Assembly (NCBI GenBank): GCA_016191465.1
Contig: JACPOP010000016.1
Coordinates: 62,001-126,000 of the forward strand
Source of the DNA: Chloroflexota bacterium
GTDB lineage: Bacteria > Chloroflexota > UBA6077 > CF-72
DNA: 64,000 nt
Direction: 5' to 3'
The notes below the pieces were generated by a model, which saw nothing but the letters and a program-made list of their open reading frames with translations, ran no database searches and was not told where the DNA came from. Shown here in pieces: positions 28,963 to 37,869 of this stretch. Both the position numbers and the translations under genes were made by a program. Every line of letters starts with the position of its first letter. Position 1 is the first letter of the stretch.

Positions 28963-29915
28963 GCGGTCCCGCTTCGCGATCGCGTGCGTGGATCCAGGAG
29001 GCCGTAGGTCAGGTCCGTCAGGAGGTTCACCACGAGGACCGCCATCACCAGCAGCAGGAGCGCCGATTGCACGATGGCGTAGTCGCGGTTCCCAATCGCC
29101 GTCAGCAGGAGCGTCCCCACGCCCGGCCAGGCGAAGACCGACTCGACCACCACGGCTCCGCCGAGCAGGCGGCCGAACAGGAGGGCAAGGATCGTGACGA
29201 TGGGGATCAAGGCGTTCCGCAGCGCGTGGCGGATGACCACGCCCGTCCTGCCGACGCCCTTCGCTTGCGCGGTCCGGATGTAATCCTCGTGGAGCACTTC
29301 GAGCATGGATGCGCGGGCCAGCCGGGAGAGCGCGGCGATCGGCAGCAAGGAGAGCGTGATGGATGGGAGGGCCAGCGATCGCAGGGCCTGGCCGGCGTCG
29401 CGGGCGAAGTCCACCCGCCCGCCGGGCGGGAGCCAGCCGAGGACGAGTGAGAACAGGATGATCGCCAGAATCCCCAGCCAGAAGTTCGGGAGCGCCAGGG
29501 CTACCGCGCTGAACGACGAGACGAGCCAGGACGTCCATCCGCGTGGGTGCAGTGCGGCGAAAATACCCAGGGGCAGTCCGGCGGCGATCGTCAGGAGCAT
29601 GGCCGCGGTGGTGAGCTCCAGGGTGGCGGGGAGGCGCTGTCCAATAAGCTGGGCGACCGGAATGCGGCTCAGAATAGAGATCCCGAGGTCCCCGCGGACG
29701 ACCCTTCCCAGCCACACCACGTACTGGATCGGGAGGGGCTGGTCGAGTCCGAGGCTGTCGCGGATCGCCTCCACCGATTCGCGGGGCGCGTCGGGTCCCG
29801 CGAGGACCTGGGCGGGATCGCCCGGCAGGACACGGAGCAAGAGGAAGACCGCCACTGTCGAGAGGAACACCGTGGGCACGGCCTGGGCAAGGCGACGCAG
29901 CGCAAACGACACCAT
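28959..29915 (-). CDS. ABC transporter permease (DppB-like)
   Basis: MVSFALRRLAQAVPTVFLSTVAVFLLLRVLPGDPA, YIRTAQAKGVGRTGVVIRHALRNALIPIVT. Confidence 0.94.
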   Translation of the reverse strand: MVSFALRRLAQAVPTVFLSTVAVFLLLRVLPGDPAQVLAGPDAPRESVEAIRDSLGLDQPLPIQYVVWLGRVVRGDLGISILSRIPVAQLIGQRLPATLELTTAAMLLTIAAGLPLGIFAALHPRGWTSWLVSSFSAVALALPNFWLGILAIILFSLVLGWLPPGGRVDFARDAGQALRSLALPSITLSLLPIAALSRLARASMLEVLHEDYIRTAQAKGVGRTGVVIRHALRNALIPIVTILALLFGRLLGGAVVVESVFAWPGVGTLLLTAIGNRDYAIVQSALLLLVMAVLVVNLLTDLTYGLLDPRTRSRSGTA

Positions 29916-30180
29916 GTGCTGGCAAAACCGACCGCTAGACTGCCCGGCCACGCGGCGCGGAGGCAGAAGGGGTCAATGCGCCGGAGCGTCCATTACGTGG
30001 GTTCGCCAGCAGCGACAACGGTCGTTCATCCCTCTCGTCCCCGGGTTGCGCCATGGGCGCACGCGGAGCAGTCATCGATAGAGCGCTGTGCCGGGGACTC
30101 TAGGTCGCGCCGCGCGCCGCGTCAACGGTGGGCCGCGGCCCGCCGAGCTCGATGGGCGGCCGTCCCTCTCGATGCGGGAC

Positions 30181-31902
30181 TCAAGCCAGCCAGCCGCCGC
30201 TCACATCCACGTAGTACGACTGACGGACGCGGATGTCGCGCACGTTGGCGCGCGCGGTCAGCGCCGCGCGGGTGGCCACGAAGGGCTGATTGAAGGCCTC
30301 ATCCAGCATGATGCCCGTGAGCTCCTGGTAGATCTGCTTCCGCTTCGCCGGGTCCGGCTCCACGCCACCTGCCTTGATGAGGTCCGCGTACCGCGCGTTC
30401 TTGAAGTTGCCAATGTTCCCGGCTGGGTTGAGATAGGGGCTGCTGGGGAAAAGGCCATCGGGGTCCAGGGTGAGGGACGTCCAGGGGCCTACCGTCAGGT
30501 GCTGGTAGGTCTGGTTGGGCGGGGTCACCATCTGCAACCACTGAGCCGCCTCGACCGGACGGATCGTCATCTTGACCCCGATCTTGGCCAGATCCTGTTG
30601 AAGAATCTCCCCGATGGTGATCATCTCCGGGATCGTCGCATAGCCGAGGTACTCGATCTCGGCACCGGCGACTCCTGACTGTCGGAGCAGCGCCTGAGCC
30701 TTGTCGAGGTCGTAGCTATAGGCGTTCGTTTTCGACGGATCGAAGGCCAGGGACGACGGGGGCCACTGCACCGTCGGCGCGCCCAGGCCCAGCAGGACAG
30801 ACTCGGCAATGCGCTGGCGGTCAATGGCGAAGTAGATGGCTTGCCGGAACTGCTTGTTGCTGGTGGGCGCGTTGGCGGTGTTCATGACCATCGTGTACAC
30901 GCCGCCAATGTCGTTGAGCGTGACCTGGAACCCGCTCAGCTTCTGGAACCGCGCGATCTCGCGGTTCGTCAGCCCGGCGAGTGGGTCGACGACGTCGATC
31001 GCTCCCGCCTCGAGCTGGAGTGCCAGCGCCTGGGGGTCCTTCATCTGCTGGATGACCACGCCGTCGAGGTAGGGCCTCCCGCTCTGCCAGTAGTTGGCGT
31101 TCCGGGTGTACTGGGCGTTGTCGCCCTGGACCCACTGGGCGAGCTTGAACGGGCCGGTGCCGACCAGGTGCTTGGTTGCCTCCTCACTCTCGAAAGCCCG
31201 GGGGTCGGCCATGTTGAGGCGCCAGAGCAGGTCGGCCGCGACGGGTCGGGGCTGCTCCATCCCCAACACCAGCGTGTACGCGTCGGGCGTCTCAACGGTG
31301 GTGAAGCTCTTGCTCAGACCCGCGAGCTGCTGTGCCGGGACCTTGGGGTCACGGACGCGCTCGATGTTCCACTTCGCGTCGCCGCTGGTGAGCTCGCGGC
31401 CGGAGTGGAATTGGACCCCCTTGCGTAGCTTCAGGGTGATCTGCTTGCCGTCGCTGCTGGTCTCCCAGCTCTCGGCCAATCCCGGCGAGAGCTTGCCGTC
31501 GAGGTCGCGCTCGACCAGGCGATCGAAGAGGTGCCAGAGCGTTGCCTGCGTCGGCGGCCCCGAGAAATGCGGGTCGATCGGCGAAATGTCGCCGACGTGC
31601 CCCACCCGCAGGGTTCCACCCGGACGCGGCTGCGCTTGCGCCGCGGGAGCCGCCGTGCCTGATGGCTTGCTCGCCGGCTGCGCGGTCGCGGCCGCCGGGG
31701 CGGGGGGCGATGCTGGTGTTGGCGCTGGCGCGGGCTGCTGCGCCGCCGGCGGCTGGCCGGCGGGCGTGATGGGCGCGCACGCCGCCGCGAGGCCGGCCGC
31801 GCCACCGAGCGCGAGGAGCTGGAGGACGGAACGCCGATCAAGCCGGCGTTCCTGCACCGCCGGCGGCGCAACGCTCCCGAACGGGTCGTCATGTTGATGC
31901 AT
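30181..31902 (-). CDS. ABC transporter substrate-binding lipoprotein, family 5
   Basis: RRSVLQLLALGGAAGLAAAC leader; LSPGLAESWETSSDGKQITLKLRKGVQFHSGRELTSGDAKWNIERV. Confidence 0.94.
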   Translation of the reverse strand: MHQHDDPFGSVAPPAVQERRLDRRSVLQLLALGGAAGLAAACAPITPAGQPPAAQQPAPAPTPASPPAPAAATAQPASKPSGTAAPAAQAQPRPGGTLRVGHVGDISPIDPHFSGPPTQATLWHLFDRLVERDLDGKLSPGLAESWETSSDGKQITLKLRKGVQFHSGRELTSGDAKWNIERVRDPKVPAQQLAGLSKSFTTVETPDAYTLVLGMEQPRPVAADLLWRLNMADPRAFESEEATKHLVGTGPFKLAQWVQGDNAQYTRNANYWQSGRPYLDGVVIQQMKDPQALALQLEAGAIDVVDPLAGLTNREIARFQKLSGFQVTLNDIGGVYTMVMNTANAPTSNKQFRQAIYFAIDRQRIAESVLLGLGAPTVQWPPSSLAFDPSKTNAYSYDLDKAQALLRQSGVAGAEIEYLGYATIPEMITIGEILQQDLAKIGVKMTIRPVEAAQWLQMVTPPNQTYQHLTVGPWTSLTLDPDGLFPSSPYLNPAGNIGNFKNARYADLIKAGGVEPDPAKRKQIYQELTGIMLDEAFNQPFVATRAALTARANVRDIRVRQSYYVDVSGGWLA

Positions 31903-31995
31903 CGTGTCGTGCCCTCCCTCGCGGACGCTACGATCGGGCGGCACCGGCCTGGCGCACGCAGTCGGTTCCCCGGTCGCAGACTACGCGGGCGTCGA

Positions 31996-32052
31996 GCGCC
32001 CAACCAGGGCTAATTCCACGCCATTTCTGGCGCTCGGGGCGCCAGGACGGGG
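31996..32052. repeat. 57-bp direct repeat, copy 1
   Basis: gcgcccaaccagggctaattccacgccatttctggcgctcggggcgccaggacgggg; 55/57 identical to 33570-33626; contains TGGCGC-TCGGG-GCGCCA hairpin. Confidence 0.85.
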
Positions 32053-32195
32053 ATGAGGCTTCGACCCGGCGGGCTACGAATACCCGGACCTGCCGTGTTG
32101 GCTCGTCGTCGACGCTGGAGAGAGCCAGCCAGCGGCGCGTCGTGGGCCGCGGCGCCGCTCCTGACGGCCAGGCTTCGCCGGCGGTTGGTGGACAC

Positions 32196-32226
32196 GCAGG
32201 GGTAGTGAATGATTCGCCGCCCCTGC
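32196..32226. repeat. Stem-loop GCAGGGG...CCCCTGC containing GTGAATGATTCG
   Basis: Inverted 7-bp arms; loop includes a half-site-like match to the 32301-32343 palindrome. Confidence 0.5.
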
Positions 32227-32300
32227 TCCTGCGGGAATGGCTGCCTGGCTCGCCTCCGGCGCGGTAGCGGGCGGTGTCGTCGGACGTCCCGCCGGCAGGC

Positions 32301-32343
32301 TTGATGGGGAATGATACGACCCCCTCGTATCATTCCCCATCAA
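32301..32343. promoter_or_regulatory. Perfect 19-bp inverted repeat immediately upstream of AAA+ ATPase start codon
   Basis: TTGATGGGGAATGATACGA-CCCCC-TCGTATCATTCCCCATCAA. Confidence 0.8.
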
Positions 32344-33533
32344 TGGCCGAGCGCATACGCAGCCCCTACCGCCCGGGGATGGGTCTCGATCCACCGTATC
32401 TGGGCGACCGCGAGGAGCAGCTGGCGCGGTTCCGGGACTTCCTGACCGAGCCCGAGGCAGCCCACAACATCCTGGTGACGGGGCTGCGCGGTGTTGGCAA
32501 GACGGTCCTCCTGAATTACTACTCCGATGAGGCGGAGTCAGCGGGCTGGCTCGTCGCCGATCGGGAGTGGAGCCAGAACGACGCGTCGCCCGACCTCTTC
32601 CGCCAACTGGTGCTTGAGGACCTGGTGCGCCTCACGCTCAAGCTCTCCGTCGCCGAGCGGGTCAGGACGCTTGGCGAGGGCCTTGTGAAGCGGCTGCGGA
32701 ACGTGCTCGGTGGTCTCGGGATCGCGTACGAGGGCGTCGAGGTGAGGTACGAGGCGCGCGAGGCGAGGGCGGTCTCGCGGCGCCTCGACGACGAGCTGCG
32801 TGAGCTGCTGGTGCAGGTCGGGAAGCTGTGCCGGACCAGCGACAGCAAGGGCGTCATCCTCTGCTACGACGAGTTCCACGTCGTCGAGGAGAAAAGGGGC
32901 ACCACCACGCTCAGCGCACTGCTGGCGGCGGTCGCCGCGGCGCAGCAGCAGGAGCTGCCGGTGATGCTCATCCTGTGCGGGCTCCCGCCGATCGTCGAGC
33001 ACCTGGTCAACGCGAAGAACTACTCGGAGCGTATGTTTACGCCCGAGCGCCTCGCCAACCTGCGACAGGACGAGGCGCGCGCCGCGCTGGTGGATCCCGC
33101 CCGGGCACACGGCCGAGCGTTCGAGGAGCCGGTCGTGGCCGCGGTGCTCCAGGACACCCAGGGCTACCCGTATTTCCTCCAGCTCTATGGCGACCGCCTG
33201 TGGAAGGGCAGCCCGCGGGACACCATTACCGGGGCGGACTTCGAGCGGCTCCGGCCGGCGGTCCTGCGCGATCTTGACGACATGTTCTTCGAGGGCCGCT
33301 ACCAGCGCGCCACGCGGCGCGAGCGCGCGGTGCTCCACGCGATCTCGGCCAGCGGGGAGGAGTCCGCCACCGTGAAACAGATCGTGGAGAAGGGGCAGAT
33401 CAAGAACAACGAGCTGCAGCCGCTGCTCGCCAATCTGGTCGGCAAGGGCCTGATCTTTCGACCGGGCCGCGGGGTGATCGCCTTCACGGCCCCGATGTTC
33501 GGGGCGTACCTCCGTCGCACCGATCCCCACTGA
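32343..33533 (+). CDS. AAA+ ATPase with C-terminal winged helix, Orc1/Cdc6-like
   Basis: Walker A ILVTGLRGVGKTVLLNYY, Walker B GVILCYDEFHVVEE, C-terminal RERAVLHAISASGEESATVKQIVEKGQIKNNELQPLLANLVGKGLIFRPGRG. Confidence 0.85.
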   Translation: MAERIRSPYRPGMGLDPPYLGDREEQLARFRDFLTEPEAAHNILVTGLRGVGKTVLLNYYSDEAESAGWLVADREWSQNDASPDLFRQLVLEDLVRLTLKLSVAERVRTLGEGLVKRLRNVLGGLGIAYEGVEVRYEAREARAVSRRLDDELRELLVQVGKLCRTSDSKGVILCYDEFHVVEEKRGTTTLSALLAAVAAAQQQELPVMLILCGLPPIVEHLVNAKNYSERMFTPERLANLRQDEARAALVDPARAHGRAFEEPVVAAVLQDTQGYPYFLQLYGDRLWKGSPRDTITGADFERLRPAVLRDLDDMFFEGRYQRATRRERAVLHAISASGEESATVKQIVEKGQIKNNELQPLLANLVGKGLIFRPGRGVIAFTAPMFGAYLRRTDPH

Positions 33534-33569
33534 CGGCAGTTGATGCGGGTCGTCGTCGCACGCGCAGCT

Positions 33570-33626
33570 GCGCCCGACCAGGGCCAATTCCACGCCATTT
33601 CTGGCGCTCGGGGCGCCAGGACGGGG
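33570..33626. repeat. 57-bp direct repeat, copy 2
   Basis: gcgcccgaccagggccaattccacgccatttctggcgctcggggcgccaggacgggg. Confidence 0.85.
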
Positions 33627-33637
33627 CGGCGCTGGCG

Positions 33638-34546
33638 TCAGCCCGCCGCCGGCTTCGGCGCCAGGCGCTCGCGCACGAGCGCGCAGAACGCGCGCTCCGG
33701 CTGCGTGGGCGTGCGCCCGGACCGCGTGAATAGGACATACGCGACGGGCATGGTGACATCGGCCAGGTGGAGGGCCACCAGACGCCCGTCGCCAAGCTCC
33801 TCCTCCACGGCGGAACGCGGCAGCACCCCAACGCCGTCGCTCTCCGCGACCAGGCGCTTGATGGCCTCGGCCGTGCGGAGCTCCACTGTGTGCTGGGCGT
33901 CGAACGGCTTGCGCGTCAGGGCGCCCCACACCTGGCCCCAGAAGGGTTGGCGGAACTGGCCGATGAGGAGCTGGGTGCGCAGCTCCGCCCAGAAAATGTC
34001 CCGCGCCGGCGCCAGCCGCGACCGGGGGGCGACCACGAACGTCATCGCGTCCTCGTAGAGTGGCTCGGACTGCCAGCCACTGGGCGGGGGAAAGGGCGCG
34101 CCGATCCCCAGGTCGACCTCGCCACTGGCCAGGTCCTGGGACATGCCCATGAGTGCGCTCACCCTGAGCTCGACCCGTACATCGGGGTAGGTGCGGATGA
34201 ACTCGCCGATAACCGGTGGGAGCAGGTAATCGGCGGGTGTGGCGCTGGCGACGATCCGCAAGAGGCCGTGGGTACCGGCCTTGATGTTGTCGGCCAGATC
34301 ATTCAGCTCGTCCACCTCACGCACGAGACTCTGCGCCCGGCCGGCCAGCACCTGGCCCGCGGCGGTGAGAAAGATGCGCCGGCCGCGCTGCTCGACCAGC
34401 GGGAAACCGGCCCGCGTCTCGGTGACGTGGAGGGCCTTGCTCACCGATGAATGGCCCATGGCCAGTTGCTCGCCGATCTCGGTGACGGTCTTGCCCTCCG
34501 CCAGGCCTGCCAGAACCCGCAATTCGGTCAGAGAAAACTGCACCAC
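33638..34546 (-). CDS. LysR family transcriptional regulator
   Basis: FSLTELRVLAGLAEGKTVTEIGEQLAMGHSSVSKALHVTETRAGFPLVEQRGRRIFLTAAGQ plus LysR substrate-binding domain. Confidence 0.9.
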   Translation of the reverse strand: MVQFSLTELRVLAGLAEGKTVTEIGEQLAMGHSSVSKALHVTETRAGFPLVEQRGRRIFLTAAGQVLAGRAQSLVREVDELNDLADNIKAGTHGLLRIVASATPADYLLPPVIGEFIRTYPDVRVELRVSALMGMSQDLASGEVDLGIGAPFPPPSGWQSEPLYEDAMTFVVAPRSRLAPARDIFWAELRTQLLIGQFRQPFWGQVWGALTRKPFDAQHTVELRTAEAIKRLVAESDGVGVLPRSAVEEELGDGRLVALHLADVTMPVAYVLFTRSGRTPTQPERAFCALVRERLAPKPAAG

Positions 34547-34803
34547 CCCGAACCCCTCCCCACAGGGTGCCCCAGGCGCCGCCCTGTGCGCAATTCCACC
34601 GTCGGAGGACGGCTCCCCGATTTGTCGAAAGGATCCCATCGGAACAGGTTCCGTCGCTCGGGCCCACCTGTGGCGCCGTCGACGAGCAGACGTCCTGCGC
34701 CCGGGGGCAACAGGACGTGTGCCGATTCGACGCTGGTCCGCTGTAGGCAGGAGGGCTACCCTTCCGACAAGCACCGGGTACGGCGCGTGATGGTTGACCG
34801 GGC

Positions 34804-34831
34804 GCCAAGCACGTCGTGCTGGATCTTCTGA
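34804..34831. promoter_or_regulatory. Palindromic motif shared with 20187-20214
   Basis: GCCAAGCACGTCGTGCTGGATCTTCTGA, 25/28 identical, ~40 bp upstream of P450 start. Confidence 0.5.
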
Positions 34832-34870
34832 GCAGCGAGCCGAGCAGCCGGCAAAGGGGATGGGCACCAG

Positions 34871-36067
34871 GTGGCAGACGAGCGCCTCACCGACGACTTC
34901 AACCCGCTCCCGCCTGAGACGTTCACGAGCGCGCACGAGACGTTCGCCGAGATGCGGCAGACGTGCCCGGTCGCACACACCAGCGCCTGGAATGGGTTCT
35001 GGGCGTTGTTGCGCCACGAGGACGTCAGCGCCGTCCTGAAGGACTACCAGACCTACACCACCATGGTCCAGAACGTGGTTCCCCGGGTGGCGTTCACCGG
35101 TCGCAGACCCCCGCTCCATCTTGATCCCCCCGAGCACACCGTCTATCGGCGGATCCTGGTCCCGTTCTTCACGCCGGAGAAGATGGCCCGGTTCGAGCCC
35201 GCCGTGCGCCGCGTGACCGTGGAGCTGCTCCAGCCATTCATTGCCGCGGGCGGCGGCGACATCTGCGCCGAGTTCACGCATCGCCTCCCTGGCTACGTCT
35301 TCGCCGAGTTCTTTAATCTCTCGACCCAGCTTTCCATGGCTATCCGGGAGGTCACCCGGCTGTACGACCTGGCGCTTCAAGAGGCCGACGATCAGCTCGT
35401 CAAGCAGACGAGCCTTCAACTGTACGACCTCGCGCGGGGGATCATAGAGCTCCGCAAGGCCGAGCCGATGGACCCGGCCGAGGACATGACAAGCGCCTTC
35501 CTGGCGGCCCGCGACAGCAACGGCGAGCCGCTCCCGGAGGCGATGATCCTCGGCACCATTCGCCAGCTCATCGTGGTTGGCATGATCGCGCCGAGCGTCT
35601 TCATCGGCAGCGTCGCCATACACCTTTCGGAGCACCCCCAGGTCCAGGCGCAGCTTCGCGGCGACCGGAGCTTGATCCCCGCGGCCGTGGAGGAATACCT
35701 CCGCCTGTTCACTCCCTACCGTGGGTTCGCCCGGACCGCGACCCGCGACGTGGTCATTCGGGGTCGGACAATCAAGAAAGATGAGCCCATCGCGCTCGTG
35801 TACGCCTCCGCGAACCGTGACGAGTCGGTCTTTCCCGACGGGGACCAGTTCATCCTCAACCGGCCAAACCTGAAGCAGCACGTCGCCTTTGGCGGAGGGC
35901 CGCACCAGTGCGCCGGGGCTCCGCTGGCGCGGATGATGCTGGCGATCACGCTGGAGGAGCTCCTCGGCCGCTCCCGCCACATTGAGGTGTCGGGGCCACC
36001 GCGTATGACGGGATGGCCCGAGTGGGGGACGCTCTCGGCACCGCTCCGCATCGTCCCTGCCTCGTGA
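34871..36067 (+). CDS. Cytochrome P450
   Basis: Heme signature VAFGGGPHQCAGAPLARMMLA; ExxR AVEEYLRLFTPYRGFARTATRDV. Confidence 0.95.
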   Translation: MADERLTDDFNPLPPETFTSAHETFAEMRQTCPVAHTSAWNGFWALLRHEDVSAVLKDYQTYTTMVQNVVPRVAFTGRRPPLHLDPPEHTVYRRILVPFFTPEKMARFEPAVRRVTVELLQPFIAAGGGDICAEFTHRLPGYVFAEFFNLSTQLSMAIREVTRLYDLALQEADDQLVKQTSLQLYDLARGIIELRKAEPMDPAEDMTSAFLAARDSNGEPLPEAMILGTIRQLIVVGMIAPSVFIGSVAIHLSEHPQVQAQLRGDRSLIPAAVEEYLRLFTPYRGFARTATRDVVIRGRTIKKDEPIALVYASANRDESVFPDGDQFILNRPNLKQHVAFGGGPHQCAGAPLARMMLAITLEELLGRSRHIEVSGPPRMTGWPEWGTLSAPLRIVPAS

Positions 36068-36155
36068 TGGGTACGGGGCGTCCATTCACGGAGCACCGGA
36101 CACTACCGCTACGCGGTGAGAGGTTCGATACGATCACACAATCAGGGGGAATCTG

Positions 36156-37838
36156 ATGGACCGGGACATGGACGTATCTGAACGGTCGACGCGCCGGCGG
36201 ACCCTCGATCGACGGGCGGCCCTACGACTGGCGTTCGGGGCCTCGACGGCATCGCTGCTCGCGGCCTGTGCGCCGATCGCGCCCGCCGCGCCGACTGCCC
36301 AGCCCCCTGCGAAGCCCGCGGGGAGTACCGCCACCACGACCACGGGCGCGTCTCCGGTCAGCGCCGCGCCGAGCGCCCCCGCGGCTGCCCAGCCCCGGAG
36401 CGGCGGGACGCTCCGGGTCGGCATCGGGGCCGATCTCACTACGCTCGACGCTCACTTCGTCGGGAACTCGTGGTTCGATACGACCTGGCAAGCGTACGAC
36501 CGCCTGGTGGCGCTCAATAACAAGCTTCAACCCCAGCCCCAGCTCGCCGAGAGCTGGGAGGTGAGCCCTGACCTGAAGAAGGTCACCTTCAAGCTCCGCA
36601 AGGGCGTCACGTTCCACTCCGGCCGCCCCTTCACGAGCGACGACGTCAAGTGGAACATCCTGCGCGTGCGTGACCCGAAGCTGGGCGTGGCGCAGCTCAC
36701 CAACATGAGCAATTGGTTTCCGAGCATCGAGACACCGGATCTCTCGACGATTACCCTCACGTCGGAACAGCCCCGGCCGGCGCTCTTCGACTTCTTCGAG
36801 TACCTGAACATCGCCGACCAGACCGTGCTGACCACCCCGGAAGAAGGCAAGGTCAGGATCGCCGGAACTGGGCCGTTCGTCTTCCAGGAATGGATCCCCG
36901 GGCAGGAGATCCGGTTTGTCAAGAACAAGAATTACTGGCAAAGTGGCAAGCCGTACCTCGATGGTCTGACGTTCGTCCCACACCGTGACGCGCTTGCCAT
37001 GGTGGTGCAGCTCGAGGGCGGCTCCATCGACGCCGCGGACAACCCGCCCACCGCCGAGGCCGCCCGGTTGAAGCAAGGTTCGAAGTTCCGCGTGGTCTCC
37101 GATCCGCAGCCGGGCCAGTACTTCATTCTGGCCGCGCAGGTCACCCGGCCACCGATGGACAACAAGCTGGTCCGCCAGGCGCTGCAGTATGGCGTCGACC
37201 GCAAACGCTTCGTCGACACCGTCCTCGGCGGTATTGGCGAGCCGGGCGCGCTGCCGTGGCCATCGTTCTCGCCCGCCTACGACGCCGCCAAGAACCAGCG
37301 GTACGCCTTCGATCCCGCGAAGGCGTCGACCCTGTTGAAGCAGGCCGGCGCCGACGGCGCCGAATTCGACATCACCTACTCGGCAGCTTCGCCGGACGCG
37401 GCCGGGCTCGCCCAGATCATGCAGGCGGACTACACGAAAATCGGCGCCAAAACGACCCTGCGCGGCCTGGAAGGGCTGGCCTTTCAGAACGCGTTGAACA
37501 ACAGCGACTATCGCGGGTTCATCATCAATCTCGGCGGCTACGCAGAGATCGACCCCAGCTCGTTGTTCACCATCGGACGGACCTGGAACTTCTCCATCAA
37601 TATGGCCCAGTTCAAGAGTGACCAGTACACCCAACTGGTGACCGCCGCCGGGAGTGAGCCGGACCCGACGAAGCGGAAGCAGATCTTCGATCAGCTCAAT
37701 GACCTGATCCTCGACGAGGCGTTCGTCGTCCCGGTCACCTCTGCCCCCGCCAAGATCGCCGCGCGGGCTGGCGTGGAGGGGATCACGTACAACCAGCACC
37801 AGGGGATCAACTTCAGCGACGTCTGGCTCGGCGCCTGA
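36156..37838 (+). CDS. ABC transporter substrate-binding lipoprotein, family 5
   Basis: RRAALRLAFGASTASLLAAC leader; LAESWEVSPDLKKVTFKLRKGVTFHSGRPFTSDDVKWNILRV. Confidence 0.94.
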   Translation: MDRDMDVSERSTRRRTLDRRAALRLAFGASTASLLAACAPIAPAAPTAQPPAKPAGSTATTTTGASPVSAAPSAPAAAQPRSGGTLRVGIGADLTTLDAHFVGNSWFDTTWQAYDRLVALNNKLQPQPQLAESWEVSPDLKKVTFKLRKGVTFHSGRPFTSDDVKWNILRVRDPKLGVAQLTNMSNWFPSIETPDLSTITLTSEQPRPALFDFFEYLNIADQTVLTTPEEGKVRIAGTGPFVFQEWIPGQEIRFVKNKNYWQSGKPYLDGLTFVPHRDALAMVVQLEGGSIDAADNPPTAEAARLKQGSKFRVVSDPQPGQYFILAAQVTRPPMDNKLVRQALQYGVDRKRFVDTVLGGIGEPGALPWPSFSPAYDAAKNQRYAFDPAKASTLLKQAGADGAEFDITYSAASPDAAGLAQIMQADYTKIGAKTTLRGLEGLAFQNALNNSDYRGFIINLGGYAEIDPSSLFTIGRTWNFSINMAQFKSDQYTQLVTAAGSEPDPTKRKQIFDQLNDLILDEAFVVPVTSAPAKIAARAGVEGITYNQHQGINFSDVWLGA

Positions 37839-37869
37839 GAGCGCCCACCGCTCGAGAGGTTGGGAGGCG

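Noticed and set aside
30061-30090. CTCTATCGATGAC as a further TetR operator site
   Set aside because: Only the left half matches; right half CGATCGAG absent.
31920-31940. CTACGATCGGGCGGC upstream of the family-5 binding protein as a TetR site
   Set aside because: Match limited to CGATCG, which is common in this GC-rich sequence.
33638-36085. 815-aa minus-strand ORF spanning LysR and the antisense of the P450
   Set aside because: Only the C-terminal ~303 aa match LysR; the remainder is antisense to an intact P450 and has shadow-ORF composition.
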